Origin: Paludibacteraceae bacterium
Lineage (GTDB): Bacteria; Bacteroidota; Bacteroidia; Bacteroidales; Paludibacteraceae
Assembly (NCBI GenBank): GCA_905233375.1
Contig: CAJOEJ010000007.1
Span: 1 to 64,000, forward strand
DNA length: 64,000 nt
Direction of reading: 5' to 3'
Positions 25,580 to 32,956 of this stretch are shown piece by piece. The position numbers and the translations under genes are program-made. The notes below the pieces were generated by a model. That model was not told the origin of the DNA, made no database searches, and saw only the letters and a program-made list of their open reading frames with translations. Within the stretch, counting starts at the first letter, position 1. Each line of letters begins with the position of its first letter.

Positions 25580-25975
25580 ATGGCAGCAATTTCAGTAAGC
25601 GGCAACAAGAAAGTAGGAACCCTTCGTGCCGATTTCAACAAGGAGTTTCCGTATCTGAATCTGTATATTTGCTACAGTTACGGACGCGACATGGTCAAAA
25701 AAGGTCAGACGCTGGACGCACGTATTCCGGATGACAAGACCCTGGCCTCTGTCCGCCGTGCAGATTCGGGAGGTACCATCTCCATCAGTGGAAACAAGAA
25801 GATCAAGAGTCTGGAGAAAGAGTTCGATACCGAATTCGGTCTCTATGTCCAGGTATGTTATGCCGACAAAACCGGTAGCCGTTTTTATACCAGCGGCGCG
25901 GCAGACGAGAAGACGCTTGCTTCGTTCAACGCCGAGTGCGAGAAGAACGGTTGCAAGAAAGGTTTGTGGAAATAA
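25580..25975 (+). CDS. Two-module small protein 4
   Basis: This 131-residue protein has two clear modules. Copy a is ISVSGNKKVGTLRADFNKEF, LNLYICYSYG, DDKTLASVRRAD; copy b is ISISGNKKIKSLEKEFDTEF, GLYVQVCYAD, DEKTLASF. It has a longer loop before TLAS than the others. The two internal copies are more alike here than elsewhere, which supports internal duplication. It is the last gene of the module operon and is followed by hairpin 25988-26013. Confidence 0.7.
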   Translation: MAAISVSGNKKVGTLRADFNKEFPYLNLYICYSYGRDMVKKGQTLDARIPDDKTLASVRRADSGGTISISGNKKIKSLEKEFDTEFGLYVQVCYADKTGSRFYTSGAADEKTLASFNAECEKNGCKKGLWK

Positions 25976-26063
25976 GCCATTAACAAGGCAGGCGGGTTTG
26001 ATCACCCACCTGCTTACTATTGCCCATCAGGGCACACACTCTTTGACGTATTGTAGAGAAAAA

Positions 26064-26471
26064 TTATTGTTGCTCTTGGATGATTTGCAACATTTGTGCG
26101 GGTGTGACAACGCGGGTATCGACCGGAAAATGTTTGAGATTACCCGTGACAAGGAAAGAATCTTCTACGGACAATGTCACCTCATAGAAGACCCGGTCGC
26201 TTTCATCAATGAATAACGTATCAACAGAGACGCGCTCAGCAGCAATGCCATATTGACGGATATTGTCAAACAATGTATTTCGCTCTTCTTCAGTAATATG
26301 AAAGTGCTTGCGTGAAAGGACGTCTTGGTATTCTGCCATAATTTCATTGTTGTATAGGGGAGTAATTTTTCCAGTAACAACGAACTCGACTACTTTAGTA
26401 GTGGCAGAGTCAGGTTTGCGCGTGAAAAGAGCTGACACAAACACATTCGTGTCAATAACAACGTAAATCAT
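26064..26471 (-). CDS. PIN-domain toxin
   Basis: This 135-residue protein belongs to the PIN family found as toxins. Acidic metal-binding residues are visible in VIDTNVFVSALF, near EIMAEYQDVL, and in SVEDSFLVTGNLKHF. Such toxins are ribonucleases that cut tRNA, rRNA or mRNA. It follows the antitoxin gene directly (3 nt between antitoxin stop and this start), the usual arrangement. Transcription comes from the promoter at 26854-26885. Confidence 0.85.
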   Translation of the reverse strand: MIYVVIDTNVFVSALFTRKPDSATTKVVEFVVTGKITPLYNNEIMAEYQDVLSRKHFHITEEERNTLFDNIRQYGIAAERVSVDTLFIDESDRVFYEVTLSVEDSFLVTGNLKHFPVDTRVVTPAQMLQIIQEQQ

Positions 26472-26473
26472 AA

Positions 26474-26800
26474 TTACGCTACTTCCTTCTGTTGTTCTTG
26501 TTTTTCACGTTCCATGCGTTCGCGGCGCTCTTGTCGGGCTTTTCGAATCTCTTCATCGATTTCCTCCATAGTCAAATCAGGTCTATCACTACGATCCGTA
26601 GCATATAACATATCTAATAAAGCCTGACTTGTCGGATTCAATTCTGCACTGATCTTGAACGGAATAGTGCGCGTGCGAACGACAGCATTGATGAAGACAT
26701 TCACTGCTGCATTTGCGCTCATTCCGAACTGCTCACAAAGGAAGTCGAACTGCTTTTTGATGTGGTTATCCACGCGGATGGTCATTGCTGTCTGTGCCAT
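26474..26800 (-). CDS. RelB/DinJ-type antitoxin
   Basis: This 108-residue protein starts at 26800 (MAQTAMTIRVD); the longer frame enters the leader. The N-terminus is a ribbon-helix-helix (TAMTIRVDNHIKKQFDFLCEQFGMSANAAVNVFINAVV), as in RelB/DinJ antitoxins. The C-terminus (EIDEEIRKARQERRERMEREKQEQQ) is charged and helical and should wrap the toxin. Pairing a RelB/DinJ antitoxin with a PIN toxin rather than a RelE/YafQ toxin is less usual. It likely represses its own promoter. Confidence 0.85.
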   Translation of the reverse strand: MAQTAMTIRVDNHIKKQFDFLCEQFGMSANAAVNVFINAVVRTRTIPFKISAELNPTSQALLDMLYATDRSDRPDLTMEEIDEEIRKARQERRERMEREKQEQQKEVA

Positions 26801-26853
26801 AATTGTATATGTTTTGATGTTATTTAATTGCAACATGATTTCATTTTGACCGC

Positions 26854-26885
26854 AAAAGTACTACAAATATTTGGAATATGCAAAT
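26854..26885 (-). promoter_or_regulatory. Promoter for the toxin-antitoxin operon
   Basis: On the minus strand: -33 TTTG (TTTGCATATTCC), 20-nt spacer, -7 TACTTTTG (26861-26854). Confidence 0.75.
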
Positions 26886-26981
26886 AATTTGGCAATAAAA
26901 TGCAAATAATCTTCATTTTTTCTCTACATACGCGCGCGAATATAATAAGGAATAAAGGATAAAATCAAAACATAAATCATT

Positions 26982-27227
26982 ATGAGTAAAGAGTATTATC
27001 GCAAGAGGATTATTGACCTGCGGGCAGATCTGGAGCGGGAGAAAGAAGCGAAGAAACGTGACAATGAGCGTTATGCGGATTTGGTAAGGAGAGCTTCCAC
27101 TCCTACGAGCAAGTCATCCTACCGCAAGCAGAAGATTGATGCAGCTGCGCGTCATGACAGCCGCATAGAGTCCATCAAACGCCAGATTGAAAGCGCTAAA
27201 GAGTCGCTCAAACGAGAAAAGTCGTAA
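26982..27227 (+). CDS. Small coiled-coil protein
   Basis: This 81-residue protein is almost entirely charged helix (IIDLRADLEREKEAKKRDNERYADL..., SRIESIKRQIESAKESLKREK) with a short Ser/Thr-rich break near residues 38-46. It has no signal or membrane segment. No family is recognised. It lies just before the gene at 27323, whose reading frame is open back to 27233, so the two may once have been one product. It probably belongs to the plus-strand operon that continues to 30658. Confidence 0.55.
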   Translation: MSKEYYRKRIIDLRADLEREKEAKKRDNERYADLVRRASTPTSKSSYRKQKIDAAARHDSRIESIKRQIESAKESLKREKS

Positions 27228-27322
27228 CATAGCAGAATGAAATCCAGGTATCGGGATTACTGAACAAGATAGCGACTATTGTCAATAACGACGAGCAACT
27301 CGGAGACATTATTGCAGCAACG

Positions 27323-27592
27323 ATGGAGCTGTCGGCAGTAACGAACCTGAAGGCATTCGACACGACGCCTAAAGCGCAGAAAAGCAAAATGGTCGTATGG
27401 GGCGTATGGAAGGTTCTCCGCACGGAAGAAAGGAAAACGGAAGTATATAAGAATGGTCAGAAATGCCCCAAAGCCACGCCGGCACTTCGTGAGATAGCCG
27501 CAGAATTAGGCATGGAAGTCAAGCCGGAATGGCGCACATCCCAATTACGGAACAATGTAATAAAAGCAATGATACAAGCAGGAGGTAAATAA
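27323..27592 (+). CDS. Small protein, start uncertain (possibly 5'-frameshifted)
   Basis: The first ATG gives 89 residues. Two segments stand out: SKMVVWGVWKVLRTEERK, and a Pro/Leu-rich helical end (TPALREIAAELGMEV, then WRTSQLRNNVIKAM) resembling a short SAP-like helix-turn-helix. The same frame is open upstream to a TAG at 27230 and reads convincingly as protein (NEIQVSGLLNKIATIVNND, then QLGDII) but has no ATG, GTG or TTG. A frameshift relative to the coiled-coil gene, or a non-canonical start, is therefore likely. One nucleotide separates it from the channel gene, indicating coupling. Confidence 0.5.
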   Translation: MELSAVTNLKAFDTTPKAQKSKMVVWGVWKVLRTEERKTEVYKNGQKCPKATPALREIAAELGMEVKPEWRTSQLRNNVIKAMIQAGGK

Positions 27593-27593
27593 T

Positions 27594-29285
27594 ATGGACA
27601 AGATTCAACAGTTTAAAATAGAATTGTCACGCGTCTTTGATGACAATTTGCACACCAAACAATGGCACAACTACGTCGATTATACCATTATCGGTCTCAT
27701 TATTCTTTCAACATTAGAGGTGTTTCTCTCGACCTATGACGGGATCGTGGAGAAATACGGAATGTGGTTGAAAGTAGTGGATTATTTCACAACCGCCTTC
27801 TTTACGATAGAGGTGTCGCTCCGTATATGGTGTGCGGACTTGATTGACGATAAATACAAAGGCTTCCGGGGCAGAGTACGTTATTGCTTCTCGTTCTACG
27901 GGTTGATCGATATTCTCTCCACATACCCGTTCTACCTGCATTTCTTCATGCCGATGCCGTATGTGGCATTGAAGGCGCTGCGAATTGCACGTCTGCTGCG
28001 TATCTTCCGCTACATGAAGGCGTTCAACGTGCTGTCACGTGCGATGAAAGCAAAGAAAGACGAGATGGTCGTTTCGCTGCAGTTCCTCGTTATTGTGACG
28101 TTGCTGCTTTCGTTCATCCTGTTCTTCGTCGAGCACGAGGCACAGCCGGAGGTGTATGGCAACGGCTGGATCTCTGTTTTGTGGGCGTTTGCGCAGTATA
28201 TCGGCGACCCGGGAGGTTTTGCCGACACCCCGCCTATTACCGTTACCGGTCGTGTCATTGCCTGTATCATCGGTGTACTCGGTATCGCTATTTTTGCCGT
28301 GCCGGCAGGATTAATCGGCTCCGCGTTCTCCGAAGTCATGGAGAAAGACGAGCGCAAAGAGAAATCGGAAGGATGGGCAGAGAAACTGCAATTGGCTTTT
28401 GAGAGCAAGTTAGACCGTCCCACAGGGTATCAGATTGTACCGCGGTATGTCTCTGTCACGGAGATACAAGCACGTCTGAGGTTGAAAGAAGACGAGATTC
28501 TGGACGGAGTCAATGCCGCAGAGAATCTCCGGCTCATCAACCTGTCCTATACCCAGCCGGCAGAACTGCGCCCGGCGGACAAGCTGGCAGTAGAGATGTT
28601 CCCCGTGAACACACCCTATGGTTGTTGTATTGACCGCGGATCAAAAATCACGATCTTCACCCCGAGTAACATCGTGGATCCGGTCATGGGCTGGTGGGGC
28701 TACTACCTGGCGCAGATAGGCGGATTTAACTATGTCGGTCGTGAAATAGGTCAGACGCGACCGTATCACACGTTCTATCAATACAAGCCGGAAAACCTCA
28801 AAGAACATCAGGAGGAATTTATGGCGGACATGAACCGATTGGCAGATTCCGAAGACAGTTGGGTGTTTACCGTCATGGCAGCCAGCGGAGCCAATGAACC
28901 CGAGTACCCGGAACAATTCCATTTCGGATACGGCGCCAAGAAAGGCGACGATACCTACAATGATCCCAATATCACGCTCAATGATACGCAAACATTTGAA
29001 GCGTTCTATCAGCAATTTGCCAAACTGCTGCAAACCAATTATGAATTGGCAGCTGAGAAACAGATGCGGCATAATAACGCCGTGCCGACGGTGTATGTCC
29101 GCCATTTGGCGCATAAGGTGAACGCCATTACCTTGCGTGCCGCCTGGAGCGTGACTTGCTGGGATATGCGGGCAATAAGCATCGCCCGCGACATGGCTGA
29201 GGTAATGAACAGAGAGATTTTACACAGAGAGTTACCGGAAGTGCCCTACATGAAAGATAAGAAAACAGGTTATGCCGCAGAATAA
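27594..29285 (+). CDS. Voltage-sensor ion channel with unusual pore and large C-terminal domain
   Basis: This 563-residue protein has S1-S6: S1 ~31-46, S2 60-80, S3 98-115, S4 124-143 with Arg every third residue (R130, R133, R136, R139), S5 158-180, S6 218-246. The pore loop reads WAFAQYIGDPGGFADTPPIT and lacks the TVGYG potassium filter, so selectivity is unclear. Residues ~265-545 form a soluble domain of unknown family (GYQIVPRYVSVTEIQARL..., PYGCCIDRGSKITIFTPSN, GREIGQTRPYHTFY). Its end overlaps the peptidase gene by 14 nt. A stimulus-gated membrane effector is an inference from context. Confidence 0.8.
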   Translation: MDKIQQFKIELSRVFDDNLHTKQWHNYVDYTIIGLIILSTLEVFLSTYDGIVEKYGMWLKVVDYFTTAFFTIEVSLRIWCADLIDDKYKGFRGRVRYCFSFYGLIDILSTYPFYLHFFMPMPYVALKALRIARLLRIFRYMKAFNVLSRAMKAKKDEMVVSLQFLVIVTLLLSFILFFVEHEAQPEVYGNGWISVLWAFAQYIGDPGGFADTPPITVTGRVIACIIGVLGIAIFAVPAGLIGSAFSEVMEKDERKEKSEGWAEKLQLAFESKLDRPTGYQIVPRYVSVTEIQARLRLKEDEILDGVNAAENLRLINLSYTQPAELRPADKLAVEMFPVNTPYGCCIDRGSKITIFTPSNIVDPVMGWWGYYLAQIGGFNYVGREIGQTRPYHTFYQYKPENLKEHQEEFMADMNRLADSEDSWVFTVMAASGANEPEYPEQFHFGYGAKKGDDTYNDPNITLNDTQTFEAFYQQFAKLLQTNYELAAEKQMRHNNAVPTVYVRHLAHKVNAITLRAAWSVTCWDMRAISIARDMAEVMNREILHRELPEVPYMKDKKTGYAAE

Positions 29286-29811
29286 GCTTCTATTGACTTA
29301 TTTTGAACCTTTCGGCGGCGCCGAGACGAATATCTCGCAGCAAGTAGCGGAAGGAATTGAGGCAGAAGGAGTTATCAAACTCTGTCTGCCCGTCAGTTTC
29401 AAACGCTCTCCGGAGGTATTGCGGGAGGCGGTCGAACGCTACCAACCTGATTTCATTCTCTGTCTGGGTCAATGCGGAGAAGGAGAGAAGATCCGTCTGG
29501 AGCGGTTTGCAATGAACCTAATGGATAGCGAGAAAGGGGATAACGACGGACACCAACCGGACGAAGAAACGATAGAGGTCAATGCGCCTCTCGCATTACG
29601 GACAAGTTTGGATATCAAACAATTGCAAAAGGAGTGCATGCATGCAGAACTGCCTACGGTTCTTTCCAACTCAGCCGGTTTATATGTATGCAACCGTACA
29701 TACTTCGAGGCACTTCGGTCAAACTCCAAGTCGTTGTTTGTACATATTCCTAAAAATATGGACAAATCAATTGCACTACAAATAATTATTAAAATATATG
29801 GCTTTTTTTGA
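29272..29811 (+). CDS. Pyroglutamyl-peptidase-like cysteine peptidase (C15)
   Basis: This 179-residue protein resembles pyrrolidone-carboxylate peptidase. The catalytic triad is visible: E77 in IRLERFAMN, C140 in SNSAGLYVCNRTYFEAL, and H158 in FVHIPKN. FEPFGG near the start is also typical. It is shorter than the usual 200-215 residues, mostly at the C-terminus. The classical enzyme removes N-terminal pyroglutamate. The 14-nt overlap with the channel gene and again with the next gene suggests a dedicated role, perhaps modifying the channel. Confidence 0.82.
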   Translation: MPQNKLLLTYFEPFGGAETNISQQVAEGIEAEGVIKLCLPVSFKRSPEVLREAVERYQPDFILCLGQCGEGEKIRLERFAMNLMDSEKGDNDGHQPDEETIEVNAPLALRTSLDIKQLQKECMHAELPTVLSNSAGLYVCNRTYFEALRSNSKSLFVHIPKNMDKSIALQIIIKIYGFF

Positions 29812-30307
29812 CAAAGTTAAAAGTTCTATTTCCGAAACCTCGCAGAAGGTAAAGGAGAAGATGCCGAACATTAAAGTGGAAGATATCACTTCCAATCTCA
29901 ACATCTATGAGAAATATTTCTCAGAGAGTCAACTATGGGACAAACTCAAACAATTCGGGAAAGCAATAGGCGCAACTATCTTATATCCAGTACTCTTACT
30001 CTTTATGTTACTAAAATCAGGAGACGTAAATTTGAAAGAAAAGGCAATGATCATAGGCACGCTTGGCTATTTTATACTGCCTGTTGATCTTCTCCCCGAC
30101 GCGCTTGTCGGGATAGGTTATACAGACGATGCTATGGCATTGACGGCAACATTGACAGCACTTGCTTCTTGTATAACGGAAGAAATGCAACAAGAGGCAA
30201 AACAGAAACTGAAGGAACTGATTGGTGATTTCGATGAAACTGCTATTGACAAAGTCACTCAGATCATCCAATCCGCTCACCAGTATGTTAACAAATCCAA
30301 AAAATAA
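29798..30307 (+). CDS. DUF1232 (YkvA-like) membrane protein
   Basis: This 169-residue protein contains the DUF1232 signature in the membrane part (KAMIIGTLGYFILPVDLLPDALVGIGYTDDAMAL, ~83-117) and a preceding hydrophobic segment (IGATILYPVLLLFMLL). Both termini are charged and helical. The role of DUF1232 proteins is unknown. The start overlaps the peptidase gene by 14 nt, indicating translational coupling. Confidence 0.8.
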   Translation: MAFFDKVKSSISETSQKVKEKMPNIKVEDITSNLNIYEKYFSESQLWDKLKQFGKAIGATILYPVLLLFMLLKSGDVNLKEKAMIIGTLGYFILPVDLLPDALVGIGYTDDAMALTATLTALASCITEEMQQEAKQKLKELIGDFDETAIDKVTQIIQSAHQYVNKSKK

Positions 30308-30316
30308 TTTGATCAT

Positions 30317-30658
30317 ATGCAATATACTTTTTCTTCTTCGGAAGCCGCATTAGTGGCAAACGGACATGTTGCGGATGTACTGACACCGTGGCAGATTATT
30401 ATTGATACGGACGAACAGACCATCACAATACGCAAGCGCAACAGAATCCTTATCGGCGTGGATGAGGACACGCTGGCGTTCCGTTTCATCCGCAGGGTGA
30501 CGGTGGACCAGCATCTTATTGGCGCAGATATCACGATTCAAGCCGTTGGAGGCAAGTTAACTGCCAAGTGTCTGGACAAGAGTGATTGCAAACGCATCAA
30601 AGAGATTCTTATGGAGTACAACACTACGTCCCGCACACACCACAATATTTTCAGTTGA
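30317..30658 (+). CDS. Protein of unknown function
   Basis: This 113-residue cytosolic protein appears beta-rich with strands such as WQIIIDTDEQTITIRKRN and LAFRFIRRVTVDQ, then a C-terminal helix (SDCKRIKEILMEYN). The order of strands then helix could suit a PH-like or small regulatory fold, but I cannot assign a family. It is 9 nt after the DUF1232 gene and ends the coupled set. A new promoter follows for the TIR genes. Confidence 0.6.
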   Translation: MQYTFSSSEAALVANGHVADVLTPWQIIIDTDEQTITIRKRNRILIGVDEDTLAFRFIRRVTVDQHLIGADITIQAVGGKLTAKCLDKSDCKRIKEILMEYNTTSRTHHNIFS

Positions 30659-30702
30659 TTTGATGCCAAAATATAGATAGTTAGCACTTTCTTGTTAATT
30701 TT

Positions 30703-30734
30703 CTTGCATAATTCAAAAAAAAAGAGTACCTTTG
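30703..30734 (+). promoter_or_regulatory. Promoter for the TIR-Sel1 pair
   Basis: -33 CTTG (30703-30706, CTTGCATAATTC), 20-nt spacer, -7 TACCTTTG (30727-30734). Confidence 0.75.
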
Positions 30735-30759
30735 CAGGCGAATTGTCTATATAAACGTC

Positions 30760-32022
30760 ATGGCAAAGGAAATATTCATATCGTATAGCCGGAAGGATTT
30801 TGACAAGGTCAAAGCGATCAAGGATGAAATTGACCGCGAGTTGGGCATTGATTGCTGGATGGATCTGGACGGCATTGAGAGCGGAGAGCAATTTGAGGAC
30901 ATTATCATCTCCGCTATAAATGCCCATGACACCATGTTGTTTATGCTTAGTCCAAATTCGATGGAGAGCGAATACGCATTAGACGAATTGAATTTTGCAA
31001 AACGCAAGAAAAAGAGAATCGTATTAGTGTACCTCGAACCATGTGAAATGACAGACAAGTTCTATTTCCGATATAGTAAATATGACACTATTGAGTGGAA
31101 TAACTTGCCCCAACGCAACAAATTACTCACAGACTTACATAAGTGGTTAACGTTATCTTTTACTAATGAATCACCACAAGAAGCTTATTCTCGGTATAAA
31201 AAAGGAGCTGAAGAAGGATATGCTGATTATCAATATAATTTAGCTATTTGTTACGAAACAGGTTATGGGGTAACAAAAAATTCGGAAATAGCAGTATACT
31301 GGTATAGAAAATCTGCGGAGCAAGATTATATATTTGCACAATATAATTTAGCCTGTTGTTATTATGACGGAGAAGGAACTCAGCAAGACTACAAAGAAGC
31401 CGTCATATGGTTCAGAAAAGCAGCAGAAAAAGGAGATGATAGATCTCAATATTTTTTAGGTTTATGTTATGAAAAAGGAGAAGGGGTTCCACAAAGTTAC
31501 TCAGAAGCTGTTAAGTGGTACATGAAATCGGCTCAGGAAGATTTGGAGTTTGCTCAATATAGGTTGGGATATTGTTATGAAAATGGTCTTGGATTTCCTC
31601 AAAATTATGTAGAAGCTTTCCAATGGTACACAAAAGCAGCAAAACAAGGAAATCCTGATGCTCAATATCGTTTAGGCTCTATGTACGATTATGGGAAAGG
31701 AATTTCTGTTGATCGTTATGAAGCTTTTAATTGGTATAAAAAAGCGGCAGAAAAAGGACATGTAGAAGCTCAATATTATTTAGCAACTTGCTATAGTTTC
31801 GGATATGGCACTCCAATTCAAATGTCAGAAGCGTATAAATGGTACAAAGAAGCAGCTGAAAAAGGTCATGCGGATGCTCAATATAATGTAGGTGTATGTT
31901 ATGATTATGGATATGGAGTTCTACAGAATCATTCAGAAGCTTTAATATGGTATAAAAAAGCCGCAAAACAAGGTCACATAGGTGCAATTAAATACCTTAA
32001 AAAGAAACAAATTGAATACTAA
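30760..32022 (+). CDS. TIR-Sel1 repeat protein 1
   Basis: This 420-residue protein has an N-terminal TIR domain (1-~130; EIFISYSRKDFD, LDGIESGEQF, LSPNSMESEYALDEL) with E76 as likely catalytic Glu for NAD hydrolysis. About seven Sel1/TPR-like repeats follow (pattern A-Q-Y-x-L-G-x-x-Y-x-x-G-x-G-V). Bacterial TIR proteins are often defence effectors or signal producers. The Sel1 part is markedly A/T-rich compared with the TIR part and with the neighbouring genes, suggesting different origins for the two halves. The stop overlaps the next start by one base. Confidence 0.9.
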   Translation: MAKEIFISYSRKDFDKVKAIKDEIDRELGIDCWMDLDGIESGEQFEDIIISAINAHDTMLFMLSPNSMESEYALDELNFAKRKKKRIVLVYLEPCEMTDKFYFRYSKYDTIEWNNLPQRNKLLTDLHKWLTLSFTNESPQEAYSRYKKGAEEGYADYQYNLAICYETGYGVTKNSEIAVYWYRKSAEQDYIFAQYNLACCYYDGEGTQQDYKEAVIWFRKAAEKGDDRSQYFLGLCYEKGEGVPQSYSEAVKWYMKSAQEDLEFAQYRLGYCYENGLGFPQNYVEAFQWYTKAAKQGNPDAQYRLGSMYDYGKGISVDRYEAFNWYKKAAEKGHVEAQYYLATCYSFGYGTPIQMSEAYKWYKEAAEKGHADAQYNVGVCYDYGYGVLQNHSEALIWYKKAAKQGHIGAIKYLKKKQIEY

Positions 32023-32840
32023 TGGCAAAGGAAATATTCATATCGTATAGCCGGAAGGATTTTGACAAAGTCAAAGCGATCAAGGATGAAATTGACCGCG
32101 AGTTGGGCATTGATTGCTGGATGGATCTGGACGGCATTGAGAGCGGAGAGCAGTTCAAGAAAGTCATCATCAAGGCTATCAATGAGCATGATACGATGCT
32201 TTTCATGCTTAGTGCTAACTCGATGAACAGTGCCTGGGCGCTGGATGAACTGAATTTTGCCAAACACAAAGGCAAACGCGTGGTGTTGGTATATATCGAG
32301 CCGTGCGAGATGAGCGACGATTTCTATTTTGACTACCATAAATACGACACGATCGATTGGAGCAATACTCTGCAACATGACAAGTTGATAGAGAATATGC
32401 ACGAATGGTTCGGCAATGTCCATGATACCATTATGCATATCCAGGAATTAGCCGGGCAGGGTGATCCCGAAGCGCAATGCAAACTGGGCGACATCTATTA
32501 CGAAGGATACGGAGGTATGCCTCAGAATTACGAAGAGGCGGTCAAATGGCTTACTAAAGCAGCGGAACAAGGTCATGTGGAGGCTCAAAACAAATTGGGA
32601 GTCTGCTATTACAACGGGAAAGGAGTAGAACAGAACATTGAAGAAGCCGTGCGCTGGTGTCGAATGGCAGCAGAACAAGGACACGGCTGGGCGCAATACA
32701 ACCTTGCCTATTACTATTACAACGGTATCGGCGTGACGCGGGACACCATGGAGGCGCTCCGCTGGTTGAAGAAAGCGGCGTTGCAAGGCGTGGAGCCTGC
32801 GATGAAATACCTGAAGGAACTCTCCAAAAACATTATTTGA
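32022..32840 (+). CDS. TIR-Sel1 repeat protein 2
   Basis: This 272-residue protein has a TIR domain (1-~128) and about three Sel1 repeats (CKLGDIYYEGYGGMPQNYEEA, NKLGVCYYNGKGVEQNIEEA, YNLAYYYYNGIGVTRDTMEA). Its first ~130 nt are almost identical to those of TIR-Sel1 1 (one or two differences), while the rest differs and has balanced base composition. The start codon uses the last A of the upstream stop (TAATG), so expression is coupled. The two proteins may form a sensor-effector pair. Confidence 0.9.
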   Translation: MAKEIFISYSRKDFDKVKAIKDEIDRELGIDCWMDLDGIESGEQFKKVIIKAINEHDTMLFMLSANSMNSAWALDELNFAKHKGKRVVLVYIEPCEMSDDFYFDYHKYDTIDWSNTLQHDKLIENMHEWFGNVHDTIMHIQELAGQGDPEAQCKLGDIYYEGYGGMPQNYEEAVKWLTKAAEQGHVEAQNKLGVCYYNGKGVEQNIEEAVRWCRMAAEQGHGWAQYNLAYYYYNGIGVTRDTMEALRWLKKAALQGVEPAMKYLKELSKNII

Positions 32841-32902
32841 ACCAAATTAGCCGTTAGAAAACGGCAGAAGGAGAGAATAATTTCGATTTTTATCGTTAAA
32901 TC

Positions 32903-32934
32903 CTTGTATATTTCAAATATTTGTTGTATCTTTG
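32903..32934 (+). promoter_or_regulatory. Promoter for the HipA-like/DUF3037 pair
   Basis: -33 CTTG (32903-32906, CTTGTATATTTC), 20-nt spacer, -7 TATCTTTG (32927-32934). Confidence 0.7.
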
Positions 32935-32956
32935 CAGCCAAAAGTTGCAAAGGGGC

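Noticed and set aside
23385..25975. Bacterial ISG15/ubiquitin-like (Bil) conjugation system
   Set aside because: The two-module layout is reminiscent of a double ubiquitin-like protein, but there are no E1, E2 or deubiquitinase genes and the C-termini lack a Gly-Gly end.
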